From Flavobacteriales bacterium UBA5081 (GTDB lineage: Bacteria; Bacteroidota; Bacteroidia; Flavobacteriales_E; Vicingaceae): DNA of 64,000 nt. The notes under the pieces were generated by a model. It ran no database searches and was not told where the DNA came from. It saw only the letters and a list, made by a program, of their open reading frames with translations. The stretch is taken from the NCBI GenBank assembly GCA_002415785.1, contig DIAJ01000014.1:1-64000 (forward strand), written 5' to 3'. This document shows, one piece after another, positions 17,801-25,594 of this stretch; position 1 is the first letter of the stretch; each line of letters starts with the position of its first letter. Made by a program: the position numbers and the translations under genes.

Positions 17801-20448
17801 TGATACCATACATAACTATATGAACTACTTTGCATACTTAGGTATAAAGTTGCTGTATATTGATCAATACACCCAATTTGCCCTGAGTAAGTCAGATTTG
17901 CCACAGGTTCAGGATTTACAACAATGTTCTTTGTTATGGTGTGTTGTAACATACAATTTTCTGCTGTCATCCTAATAATAAAAGATCCACTATTACTTGG
18001 AAAGTTGTATGAAGCCGTACTTCCCGTCCCGTTTGTAATAATATTGCCTGTGTTAATGGACTCAATCTCCCAACTATAATTACTTCCGCTACCAATGTTA
18101 AACGAAGCATTCCAGTTGTTCCATGTGTTTTGACAAACTGTGTCAGGTCCGTTGAGAGACATTATTGGAGTTGTAACGTATACCTGATAGTTAATTGGCG
18201 TATGAGACGTATTACATACAATTGGAGTAAGTACAACATCTGCCAAACCAGAATAGTTATTCCAAATAACTTCTATGGAGTTTGTCCCTTGACCATCAAC
18301 AACACTTCCTGCTGTGGCAGGAGAAACTGACCACTCATAATCGTCTAAAGTAGCTGTAGTGCTATATATCTCAGGACTTAGAGCATTTGTGTTTCCACAA
18401 ACAGTATCAGGTCCGGTAATTGTAATTGGTGGTGGTGTTTTGTCTATGATGTAGGTAGTATCTCCTACTGACTTGCAGTCATCTTGTTTAGATACGTGAT
18501 AAAGTGCTATCCACTTTGTGCCTGTGCTCCAGTTAACAGTTACTGAATTTCCATTAGACACAGTAGTTGTCCCATTATTAAATACTTCCCATTCTAAATA
18601 ATAATTGTTTGAACTTGGGCTGGCAGTATATACTGAAACTTCCCCAATGCAAACTTCTACAGGTCCGTTAATTCCAGAAGGTGCCGGAGGTTGTTCAATT
18701 ACTGTAAAACCGTGAACTGCGTATTCATTGCAATAACTCCCGGGGCTAGCAACCTCTTCAGCAATAACTGTATATGTTCCTGCTGGTAAGCTGTTACTTG
18801 TCAGTAGGCTGGTGGTTGAGCTTGCAGTTTGATGTATTGTTCCATTTTGATCTTTCACTGTCCAGTTAAATACACCTGATGGGGCTTGGATTGTTATAGC
18901 ATCTCCTTCACATACTGATTCAGGACCATCAATTGAAAATGGATTTAATACTTCAACAAAAAAGGTATTTGAAGATCCCGAACAGCCTAAAAATGAATTT
19001 TGGTAACTGACTTCAATTTGATGTGTTCCTAAGCTATTAAATTGATAACTAAAATCATGTGTGCTTGAACTTTGTACTACTCCATCAATATACCAACGAT
19101 AGGTCGTACCCGGAAAGCAAGGGACTTCGAAGTTGCCTGTTTCACCAATACAAACGATTTCATCACCTTCAATATCTAGAGTATTAGGTATGATAGGAAT
19201 ATCAACCGTCGTAATCTTATCACAAACTCCACCACAGCCACTAATACTTAATCCGATAGTGCCTATAGGGCCGGAGTTCCAGTCAACTTCAATTGATGTT
19301 ACATCTGTTCCATCAACATATTGTGGTAACATAGTTCCTATTGTTCCATTTGCATTTATAATGGTGCCATTATTAGAAATTGTCCATTCATAGTAACCTC
19401 CACTACATGGAGTTGGTAAAATTGCATCATATACAAAAGTTCCACTTCCACATACTGTATTTTGACAAACGATTTCAGCTCCTTCTTCTTGATTAACTTC
19501 AACCCACATATATGCAGTGTCTGTACAGTGACATTCATTTTCTACAATTTGCGTAACTAAATAGCTTCCTGGGGTTGTGAAAGTTTCGCAAGGACTCTGC
19601 TGGGTAGAGGTATTACCATTTCCAAAGTCCCAAAACCAGCTTGATCCTCCTACTGATAAATCATCAAAGCATATTGTTCCGTCTTTACAGATCTCAATAG
19701 TATTGGCACTTCCTTGGTTCGGTGAACTGTTTATTGCTGAATTACCTTGGTCAACTTTAAATTCAGCATCCGGTTTTTCTACTATTTCAATGCATGTTGT
19801 ATCTGTTTGGGTACAACCAGCAGGAGTTGTTTCAGTAACAATAACATAAGCTTGTCCCGGCGCACCCCAATCAACCGTAGCAGAGTTAGTTGTAGCGCCG
19901 CTAATGCCGGTATAATCGCCAATAACAGTCCATTGGTAGGTATTACCTGAAGTGAGGTCGGTTGTATAAGTTACAGGACTGTATTCGCAAACAGTTTCAC
20001 ATTCAGAAGGACCTCTTCGATCATCCGGATTAAAATTTCTTTCACCTTTAATTGTATCATCAACACAATCACTATCAAAATTTGAGCTAATTTGTGGATT
20101 AGGATTTAGGTTAACTGTTATATTTAAGGTCTCACTATTAACTAAGTTGGGACCATTGTATTCTTGTAGATTGACTGTGTAGGGTGGGGTTCCACTTAGT
20201 CCCCAAGTGACTGTAAAAGTGGCAAGGTTAAGACTTGAATTAATCGTAGATATGCCTGTTCCCCCATTAACACTCCAAATATAATTGTTGCCATTTGAAT
20301 ATGGGTAAGTATAGGTGACGACTTCACCTTCACATACGTTTACACTTCCATTTATAGGAGTAATATTTGGTGTTGAATGTAATATTGCCGGAATACATAA
20401 TAATGTAAACAATAGCAAATAGATTTTTTTTGTAATTAGTTTTTCCAT
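14857..20448 (-). CDS. Giant PKD/Ig-like secreted protein with T9SS sorting domain
   Basis: This 1863-residue protein begins with a signal peptide (about 1-25). It is built of many beta-sandwich segments of roughly 80-100 residues resembling PKD and Ig-like domains, seen in phrases such as WFWDFGNGNTSTQQSP and WTWDFDDGSNILTQHP, each with paired cysteines and phrases like GPDTVC or GPVEVC. Two nearly identical 113-residue modules precede the C-terminus, followed by a T9SS type A domain with FYPNPTTGMLQIES. It should be displayed on the cell surface or released. No catalytic motif was seen, so adhesion or a matrix role is likely. The upstream 200 nt hold no other gene. Confidence 0.85.
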   Translation of the reverse strand: MEKLITKKIYLLLFTLLCIPAILHSTPNITPINGSVNVCEGEVVTYTYPYSNGNNYIWSVNGGTGISTINSSLNLATFTVTWGLSGTPPYTVNLQEYNGPNLVNSETLNITVNLNPNPQISSNFDSDCVDDTIKGERNFNPDDRRGPSECETVCEYSPVTYTTDLTSGNTYQWTVIGDYTGISGATTNSATVDWGAPGQAYVIVTETTPAGCTQTDTTCIEIVEKPDAEFKVDQGNSAINSSPNQGSANTIEICKDGTICFDDLSVGGSSWFWDFGNGNTSTQQSPCETFTTPGSYLVTQIVENECHCTDTAYMWVEVNQEEGAEIVCQNTVCGSGTFVYDAILPTPCSGGYYEWTISNNGTIINANGTIGTMLPQYVDGTDVTSIEVDWNSGPIGTIGLSISGCGGVCDKITTVDIPIIPNTLDIEGDEIVCIGETGNFEVPCFPGTTYRWYIDGVVQSSSTHDFSYQFNSLGTHQIEVSYQNSFLGCSGSSNTFFVEVLNPFSIDGPESVCEGDAITIQAPSGVFNWTVKDQNGTIHQTASSTTSLLTSNSLPAGTYTVIAEEVASPGSYCNEYAVHGFTVIEQPPAPSGINGPVEVCIGEVSVYTASPSSNNYYLEWEVFNNGTTTVSNGNSVTVNWSTGTKWIALYHVSKQDDCKSVGDTTYIIDKTPPPITITGPDTVCGNTNALSPEIYSTTATLDDYEWSVSPATAGSVVDGQGTNSIEVIWNNYSGLADVVLTPIVCNTSHTPINYQVYVTTPIMSLNGPDTVCQNTWNNWNASFNIGSGSNYSWEIESINTGNIITNGTGSTASYNFPSNSGSFIIRMTAENCMLQHTITKNIVVNPEPVANLTYSGQIGCIDQYTATLYLSMQSSSYSYVWYHGSNPITPQPTTSLTIGNNSADAGNYYVVITDNISGCTSITNTLRARVCSTPNPCTPNGGNASFTYSIAQTSPSPGCNTVTFNETISPTPNSIRWYFGNVGTSTASNPTFQFPASGIYPVTLVANYGSGICKVADTQTVVVPVMSDFEINISCIGNTFEVNLINTSDVVIEPLANYNHQWEIYDVTGSPTLITSATTQDYLAVPGLIEGNDYEIYLEESHTFNWGGQTINALCEHVVNFTMPEKADAIFVVDTPILPTCEGNTVVFEDQSIGDIASWTWDFDDGSNILTQHPEKTYDYGQVFDVELSIVDEYGCTDSYTVPVEIKDNNIDGNITVSPNMPICPGTTATIAFNNTTSPSSAPYNYYWSDNTTSISTTSTQTSTHYLAVTDTYGCFKSFGPATVEVVEVPLAKITGEDEYCIGDDIGLICNYGNGYTYTWYQNISGGGYVSAGVTGTSFNLSNAPVGTHEFKVELEDINHNCVKESLPFTVIVHPNPPTPILSSVPVPACPSPVTLTVNNPSDYNSISWSSGDVSTSTTVNNSGVYYAVGTDTNGCSSYNSINVYELPDFCSFMCGCYSDCIEQGGSYSFPGISGNFAQWRWERFDGVNWNTVSSGTGAVPDYVTSSTGTHTIRLYVMTYNGCDGYSCEVDLNLTHCGERCEGEAQMNDIKCYVKDDGLVNYRFNMDINFGGFGKKCDKYSYTIIPPVGSVPQSSLNPNTLTPGYNNIEGVWQTNQTYYPGGKVCFEIVIQNLCDSTICTMKVCFEVEECGKPCEGEAQMNDVKCYKTDDGFANYRFNMDIGFGGFGKKCDKYSYTIIPPVGSVPQSSLSPNTITPGYNNIEGIWQTNQSYYPGGKVCFEIVIQNLCDSSTCRMRVCFEVDECGDPDASSRIKSLQDKQETTPKEIRFYPNPTTGMLQIESPNEGVYDVAVYDINGKLVFNDKINFSSSGVKRVNLDYLNAGIYSIQCIGDNKIETKQLIISK
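15151..15828 (-). repeat. Tandem 339-bp duplication (two 113-residue modules)
   Basis: Two adjacent copies begin with the codons for CEGEAQMND at 15828 and 15489, an exact 339-nt offset. The copies are highly similar in DNA, including silent positions, pointing to a recent duplication inside the PKD protein. Confidence 0.9.
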
Positions 20449-20649
20449 AGCTTTTAGCGTTTTGTTAAAAAAAGTAAAGGCTAAGGTGGGGGAAGTAAAC
20501 GAATAGGAAAATAGATGATTAGAGTTTGGTTGATATTGGTGAGAATTCCGATTAATTCAATTAGAATTTAGTCGTACATCAATAAGTTTTTCTGGGAGAA
20601 TATAAATTGACTTCGAATTGGATAATTAAAATGACGAATTGAATAAAAA
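20449..20649. other. AT-rich gap without a gene
   Basis: These 201 nt separate the small membrane protein from the giant PKD gene and must hold the promoter of the latter. I see no ORF, strong hairpin or clear TAnnTTTG box. Short GAATT-containing words recur without fixed spacing. Confidence 0.5.
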
Positions 20650-20904
20650 CTAGAAGCCTTTAAATCGATTGAAAGTATCATTTGCTAAGGCTTTCATCGA
20701 AAATATATTGAAGAAGTATGAACCAGTAACTCTTTTACGCCTTAGTGCATGAATCAGCATAGCTAAGCCACAATAGACAAGTAAAAAGAAAAGTGTTGCA
20801 TAAGGATTTTCAGGGAAACCCTTTTCAATTAAATTAAACTTAAAGACAAATAAACCTAGTAATATCAAGGAAAACAGACAAATGAAATAGGTTGTTCGGC
20901 TCAT
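20650..20904 (-). CDS. Small membrane protein, function unknown
   Basis: I do not recognise this 84-residue protein. Two hydrophobic segments (about 6-23 and 37-54) are separated by a short loop, and the second is followed by the basic stretch RRKRV, which suggests that part faces the cytoplasm. The C-terminal 30 residues are amphipathic. The start is ATG. A terminator lies between it and the next small gene upstream, so it is probably transcribed alone. It could be a spurious ORF, but the composition is that of a real membrane protein. Confidence 0.5.
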   Translation of the reverse strand: MSRTTYFICLFSLILLGLFVFKFNLIEKGFPENPYATLFFLLVYCGLAMLIHALRRKRVTGSYFFNIFSMKALANDTFNRFKGF

Positions 20905-20967
20905 TGTGTTAGCGATTTAATCACTCAAATATAGTTTTCTTTTTTAATAAAATGAAAACAAGGGTAT

Positions 20968-20999
20968 AAAAAAAGCAGTCAATTTTTACTGACTGCTTT
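20968..20999 (-). terminator. Intrinsic terminator of the small-gene pair
   Basis: A perfect 10-bp stem (20972-20981 with 20990-20999, AAAGCAGTCA) ends in seven T on the minus strand. Its 32 nt are 30/32 identical to the atpC terminator at 22046-22077. Confidence 0.88.
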
Positions 21000-21035
21000 G
21001 CTACTAATATTTAAGAGTTTTTTTACAAATGATTT

Positions 21036-21356
21036 CTATTTTTGAGTTTTTGCATTAGCGGAAATAAATGCTAAATGATTGAGGCAAATTAATATCAAAA
21101 ATGCAAGAATAGCCGGTACTGCAACATGTCTTATCACGGGGATTAAAAAATAGCTATTCGTAATTGTTTCATTTTCAATTAACTCACGAACTGCTTCGAG
21201 ATATAACATTACTGAAGTTAAAGCTAGTAAGTTTGAAACTATTGAGATTAAATTATTGTCTAAGTAGTTAACCTTTTTATAGTCGTATAATCTCATATAG
21301 TAGCTAATTAAAACACATAAACTTGCTATCAAAAATAAAACCCCTTCTTTTTCCAT
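21036..21356 (-). CDS. Hypothetical integral membrane protein
   Basis: This 106-residue protein has about three hydrophobic segments (roughly 6-21, 38-55 and 76-98) and no family motif that I recognise. It starts with ATG 16 nt after the stop of the exported 158-residue protein upstream, so the two are probably one operon. The shared terminator at 20968-20999 follows. A two-gene unit of an exported protein and a small membrane protein may act together, but nothing in the sequence says how. Confidence 0.6.
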   Translation of the reverse strand: MEKEGVLFLIASLCVLISYYMRLYDYKKVNYLDNNLISIVSNLLALTSVMLYLEAVRELIENETITNSYFLIPVIRHVAVPAILAFLILICLNHLAFISANAKTQK

Positions 21357-21372
21357 ATTTTAATTTATTCTT

Positions 21373-21849
21373 CTAGTAAAACTTATAGGTTCTAAAAACT
21401 CCTGCTTTTTCTTCTTCGTTATAGTAAATATAGTTTGCTTGATCCTTGTCGGAGTTTTCAAGAAGTTTCTTTTTAATCCAGTTTACATCTAATCGCTCCA
21501 ATTGTACTTCATCTTCTAACATACATCTACTATAATTGGAATTTAAATTTGACACCATTTCAATGACATTTTCAGAATTATAAAATATAGAAGCTTTACA
21601 TGCATAAGATCCATTTTCATCATAATAAAAAACAACACTGTGTTCTTTTATGTTTCCCACTACAGCTTGGAAGTGAATATAAGTAAGCGTTTCTATAGAA
21701 GTTCTTGGAGTCACTCCTTCTGTATTGTATAACTTTATTAAAGAATCTTCCGTTACCGTATCTCTTGTTTGAGCGTAAGCAGATAGTTGGCAGAAAAACA
21801 AAGGAATAAATAATAGAAGGATGTTTAGTTTGATTTTTTGCGGTAACAT
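21373..21849 (-). CDS. Hypothetical exported protein
   Basis: This 158-residue protein has a clear signal peptide ending near LSAYAQT (about residue 27). The mature part is mixed alpha/beta with only two cysteines, no lipobox and no T9SS sorting domain, so a periplasmic location is likely. I do not recognise a family. It is followed closely by the 106-residue membrane protein. Upstream lies a structured intergenic segment (21941-22037) and then the ATP synthase genes. Confidence 0.6.
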   Translation of the reverse strand: MLPQKIKLNILLLFIPLFFCQLSAYAQTRDTVTEDSLIKLYNTEGVTPRTSIETLTYIHFQAVVGNIKEHSVVFYYDENGSYACKASIFYNSENVIEMVSNLNSNYSRCMLEDEVQLERLDVNWIKKKLLENSDKDQANYIYYNEEEKAGVFRTYKFY

Positions 21850-21940
21850 CTTTATTCAATAGCGCTTAAATACTCACTTATAATGAGTTTAAAATTAATA
21901 TTTTAATTTAACAAAGCCAAAATAAATGAGTCTGTGTCAA

Positions 21941-22037
21941 AACTTTTCCAAAGTTGAAATTAGAGTCGATAAACTTATCAAGCGTTTGTTTAGTATGCTA
22001 AAATGATAGTAACTATAGGCAGAACTTTGGAAAAGTT
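21941..22037. repeat. 97-nt element closed by a 15-bp perfect inverted repeat
   Basis: AACTTTTCCAAAGTT at 21941-21955 is the exact reverse complement of 22023-22037. Inside are three more small palindromes: GATAA/TTATC (21968-21979), TTTAG/CTAAA (21989-22002) and ATAG/CTAT (22006-22016). There is no ORF. It could fold as a multi-branched RNA or be a miniature transposon-like remnant. Confidence 0.6.
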
Positions 22038-22045
22038 AGTCGCAC

Positions 22046-22077
22046 AAAAAAAGCAGCCAATTTTCACTGACTGCTTT
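22046..22077 (-). terminator. Intrinsic terminator of atpDC
   Basis: The stem AAAGCAG/CTGCTTT (22050-22056 with 22071-22077) extends with CA/TG after one mismatch. On the minus strand it runs into seven T, 24 nt after the atpC stop. Confidence 0.85.
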
Positions 22078-22101
22078 CTCAATTGTTTTTATGTTGTTTG
22101 T

Positions 22102-22335
22102 TTACTCCGCCAACACAATAATTTTATTGTGGTTGACTTCAACTACTCCGCCGCTTACGTCAAAAAATTCCTCTTTGCCGTTAACCACTACTTTAATTTT
22201 TCCTTCTTTTAAAGTAGCCACCATCGGGGCGTGATTTTCTTTGATTCCAAAGCTTCCGTCAGAACCCGGAAAGGTTGCTGAAGAAATATCACCACTAAAA
22301 ATGTTCTTGTCCGGAGTTACAATATCAATTAACAT
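22102..22335 (-). CDS. atpC: ATP synthase F1 epsilon subunit (short form)
   Basis: The 77-residue protein matches the N-terminal beta-sandwich of epsilon (LIDIVTPDKNIFSGDISSATFPGSDGSFGI...HAPMVATLKEG). Typical epsilon is 130-140 residues with a C-terminal two-helix domain that inhibits ATP hydrolysis. That domain is absent here, and the stop codon is clean, followed by a terminator. It sits 11 nt after atpD. The other F1Fo genes are not in the window; a separate atpDC pair is usual in Bacteroidota. Confidence 0.93.
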   Translation of the reverse strand: MLIDIVTPDKNIFSGDISSATFPGSDGSFGIKENHAPMVATLKEGKIKVVVNGKEEFFDVSGGVVEVNHNKIIVLAE

Positions 22336-22346
22336 AAGCTTTTATA

Positions 22347-23867
22347 TTATTTGTTTTCAGCCAACATTTTTTCACCGGCTTCAATGGCTTCCTCAATAGT
22401 TCCCTTTAAGTTAAAGGCAGCCTCAGGATATTTGTCCACTTCACCGTCCATAATCATGTTAAATCCTTTAATGGTATCTTGGATATCAACCAATACTCCT
22501 TTTAAGCCTGTAAACTGCTCGGCTACGTGGAAAGGCTGAGACAAGAAACGCTGAACACGACGGGCACGGTGTACAACCAACTTATCTTCTTCAGAAAGCT
22601 CATCCATACCTAAAATGGCAATAATGTCTTGCAATTCTTTGTAGCGTTGTAAGATTTCTTTTACTCTTTGCGCTGTGTCGTAATGCTCTTTACCAACAAT
22701 TTCCGGAGTAAGAATTCTTGAAGTAGAATCCAATGGGTCTACCGCAGGATAAATACCTAACTCGGCAATTTTTCTTGAAAGTACTGTAGTAGCATCCAAG
22801 TGGGCAAATGTGGTTGCAGGAGCCGGATCCGTTAAATCATCCGCAGGTACATAAACCGCCTGTACAGAGGTAATAGAACCTGATTTTGTTGAAGTAATAC
22901 GCTCTTGCATGGCACCCATTTCGGTAGCCAATGTTGGTTGGTAACCAACGGCAGAAGGCATACGACCCAATAGGGCAGAAACCTCAGAACCTGCTTGCGT
23001 AAAACGGAAAATGTTATCGATAAAGAAAAGAATATCTTTACCGCCTTGTCCGTCACCGCTTTCTTTATCACCGTCGCGGAAGTATTCAGCTAAAGTCAAT
23101 CCTGAAAGGGCAACTCTTGCTCTCGCTCCCGGAGGCTCATTCATCTGACCAAATACGAAAGAAGCTTTAGACTCCTTCAATTGCTCTTTGTCAATTGATG
23201 ATAAGTCCCATCCGCCTTTTTCCATAGACTCCATGAACTTATCTCCGTATTTTACAATACCTGCTTCAAGCATTTCACGCATCAAATCGTTTCCTTCACG
23301 AGTACGCTCACCTACTCCGGCAAATACAGAAAGTCCACCGTGTCCTTTGGCAATGTTGTTAATTAATTCCTGAATCAATACGGTTTTACCAACTCCGGCA
23401 CCACCAAACAAACCAATTTTACCACCTTTTGCATAAGGCTCAATCAAGTCGATTACCTTAATACCGGTAAATAATACCTCAGTTGCAGTTGATAAGTCTT
23501 CAAATTTAGGTGGCTCACGGTGAATAGACGAACCATTCACTTTTGGCAATTGCTCAATTCCGTCGATGGCATCACCAACAACGTTAAACAAACGTCCTTT
23601 TATTTCATCGCCAATTGGCATTTTTATTGGAGCTCCGGTAGCTGTTACTTCAGCACCTCTTTGCAAACCTTCAGTAGAATCCATTGAAATGGTTCTAACG
23701 GTGTCTTCACCAATGTGCGTTTGAGTTTCTAAAATAACTTTTTCACCATTTGGCTTTGTTACCTCTAGGGCATCCAAAATTGCAGGAAGCTCGCTCCCTT
23801 CTTTATCAAAACTAACATCGACAACCGGTCCGATGATTTGTGTAATTTTTCCAGAGTTTGTTGACAT
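22347..23867 (-). CDS. atpD: ATP synthase F1 beta subunit
   Basis: This is the catalytic subunit of F1, 506 residues. Walker A is GGAGVGKT (155-162), the catalytic Glu region is GVGERTREGNDL, and the DELSEEDK motif (Bacteroidota form of DELSEED) lies near 405. An insertion of about 25 residues rich in Lys and Glu follows the NDLMREMLEAG segment, which accounts for the length above the usual 460-470 and is a lineage trait. The ATG start has a TAnnTTTG box 45 nt upstream. It is transcribed with atpC. Confidence 0.97.
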   Translation of the reverse strand: MSTNSGKITQIIGPVVDVSFDKEGSELPAILDALEVTKPNGEKVILETQTHIGEDTVRTISMDSTEGLQRGAEVTATGAPIKMPIGDEIKGRLFNVVGDAIDGIEQLPKVNGSSIHREPPKFEDLSTATEVLFTGIKVIDLIEPYAKGGKIGLFGGAGVGKTVLIQELINNIAKGHGGLSVFAGVGERTREGNDLMREMLEAGIVKYGDKFMESMEKGGWDLSSIDKEQLKESKASFVFGQMNEPPGARARVALSGLTLAEYFRDGDKESGDGQGGKDILFFIDNIFRFTQAGSEVSALLGRMPSAVGYQPTLATEMGAMQERITSTKSGSITSVQAVYVPADDLTDPAPATTFAHLDATTVLSRKIAELGIYPAVDPLDSTSRILTPEIVGKEHYDTAQRVKEILQRYKELQDIIAILGMDELSEEDKLVVHRARRVQRFLSQPFHVAEQFTGLKGVLVDIQDTIKGFNMIMDGEVDKYPEAAFNLKGTIEEAIEAGEKMLAENK

Positions 23868-23911
23868 TTCGTACGAATTAGGTAATTAAAATCTAGTCCA
23901 AATTTCGGCTG

Positions 23912-23919
23912 CAAAAGTA
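23912..23919 (-). promoter_or_regulatory. Putative -7 box for atpDC
   Basis: The minus strand reads TACTTTTG (TAnnTTTG), about 45 nt before the atpD ATG. No TTTG -33 element is visible at 19-21 nt. Confidence 0.45.
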
Positions 23920-24031
23920 GGGCTTTTTTCATTTAAGTGGAAAGGATTCTGCCTTTTTTTATTTTGTTAATTTTGAGCTTTCTAATTTAGGCGTTTTACG
24001 TTTTAATTTTGATTTTAAAAATTTTCGCTGA

Positions 24032-24964
24032 GTGAAGATATATCAAGGGATTGAGCAGTTTGAAAAACTGGAGAAGGCAGTAGTGACTACCGGAACATTC
24101 GATGGAGTGCACATTGGGCACAGAACCATTTTAAATCGATTAATTGAGGTGGCAAAAAAAATGAAGGGCGAAAGTGTTTTGCTTACTTTCTATCCTCATC
24201 CGCGCATGGTTTTGCAAGAAGATGCAGAGCTGCGACTCTTAAATACGATTGATGAAAAAACGCAACTTTTAGAAAAAGCAGGAATTGATCATTTAATTAT
24301 TCACCCTTTTACCAAAGAGTTTTCAAGAACTACTTCTTTGGAGTTCGTTCGAGATCTTTTAGTGAATCAGATTGGCACTAAAAAACTGGTCATTGGTTAC
24401 GATCACCATTTTGGCAGAAATAGAGAAGGTTCCTTTGAGCATTTAAAAGAGTACGGGCCGGTTTATGGTTTTGAAGTGGAGGAAATTCCTGCACAAGATA
24501 TAGATGATGTAAATGTAAGCTCAACGAAAATTAGAAAAGCCTTAGTGGCGGGAGATGTAAAAACTGCCAATAATTATTTAGGGCACAATTTTCAACTAAA
24601 TGGAGTAGTTGTTCATGGCAATAAAGTGGGAAGAGAGTTGGGTTACCCAACCGCAAATATCGATCTTCAAAACAAGTATAAATTAATTCCTGCTGAAGGA
24701 ATTTATGCTGTAAAAGTTCGTTTGAAAGATGAAAGCTATAATGGCATGCTAAACATTGGCAGAAGGCCAACCATTAACTCTGGAAATGGCGAAGTTAGCA
24801 TTGAAGTCAATATCTTTGATTTCAAAAAAGAAATTTACGGTGAGAAAATTCAGCTAGAGCTCATTGAGCGAATTAGAGATGAAAAAAAGTTCGATAGTAA
24901 AGATGAACTGATTGCCGAAATGCAAAAAGATCAAGTAAAATGCGAGCGTATATTGTTACATTAG
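24032..24964 (+). CDS. ribF: Bifunctional riboflavin kinase / FAD synthetase
   Basis: RibF converts riboflavin to FMN and FMN to FAD. The N-terminal nucleotidyltransferase domain shows GTFDGVHIGH (21-30), and the C-terminal flavokinase domain (about 185-310) shows YPTANID and a NIGRRPT segment. The length of 310 is standard. The start is GTG. The coding end overlaps the start of the leucine-rich repeat gene by 25 nt in another frame. It is divergent from atpD. Confidence 0.95.
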   Translation: MKIYQGIEQFEKLEKAVVTTGTFDGVHIGHRTILNRLIEVAKKMKGESVLLTFYPHPRMVLQEDAELRLLNTIDEKTQLLEKAGIDHLIIHPFTKEFSRTTSLEFVRDLLVNQIGTKKLVIGYDHHFGRNREGSFEHLKEYGPVYGFEVEEIPAQDIDDVNVSSTKIRKALVAGDVKTANNYLGHNFQLNGVVVHGNKVGRELGYPTANIDLQNKYKLIPAEGIYAVKVRLKDESYNGMLNIGRRPTINSGNGEVSIEVNIFDFKKEIYGEKIQLELIERIRDEKKFDSKDELIAEMQKDQVKCERILLH

Positions 24965-25530
24965 TTTTTGTTAGTGTTATAGCTGTTTTTAATTTAAAAG
25001 CTCAAGAGCCGGGCGACTACGACTATGTTTATACTTCGCTCAACAAAGCAATGGAGAATCCCGAATGGGTGTATCATTTAGATTTAAGTGGTGGGCGAAT
25101 GAAGGACTTGCCTGAGGAATTGGATAGCTTTCCAAATTTAATCACCCTAAATCTAAGTAAAAATAAAATCTCATTGCTCTCGCCGGTTTTAGGCTCCTTA
25201 ACTGACTTGGAAGAACTGAACCTTTCCAAAAACAACTTTTCCATTATTCCACCACAAATCGGAAATTTGAAGCAGCTCCAAAAGTTAGACTTGAGTAAAA
25301 ATAACATTAGAGAAATTCCCGGTGAAATTGGAGAATTAAAGAACTTAGAAGAACTTGATTTATGGGATAATCAAATTGTAAAAATCTCAGAAGAAATTAG
25401 CGGTCTTCAATCGCTGAAAAACCTCAATCTTCGGGGAAATACTTTGTCCAATGAGCTCGAAGAAAAGCTCAAGAAATGGCTTCCTACAACAAACATTTAC
25501 TTTTCATCTTCTTGCCGTTGCGGGTTTTAG
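24940..25530 (+). CDS. Exported leucine-rich repeat protein
   Basis: This 196-residue protein starts with a signal peptide (about 1-21, ending LKAQE). It then has about five leucine-rich repeats of 23 residues with the pattern L..L.LS.N.I..(I/L)P..(I/L)G.L, resembling bacterial ribonuclease-inhibitor or small-GTPase-regulator LRRs. It ends with SSSCRCGF. No sorting domain or other catalytic part is present. The ATG lies inside the end of ribF with a 25-nt overlap, so translational coupling is likely. Its role is unknown; protein binding in the periplasm or at the surface is the natural guess. Confidence 0.8.
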   Translation: MRAYIVTLVFVSVIAVFNLKAQEPGDYDYVYTSLNKAMENPEWVYHLDLSGGRMKDLPEELDSFPNLITLNLSKNKISLLSPVLGSLTDLEELNLSKNNFSIIPPQIGNLKQLQKLDLSKNNIREIPGEIGELKNLEELDLWDNQIVKISEEISGLQSLKNLNLRGNTLSNELEEKLKKWLPTTNIYFSSSCRCGF

Positions 25531-25594
25531 TATCCTCTATACTTGCAGTTTTTAAACATTGTTCATACATTCGGACAAATTATAAGTCAATGTT

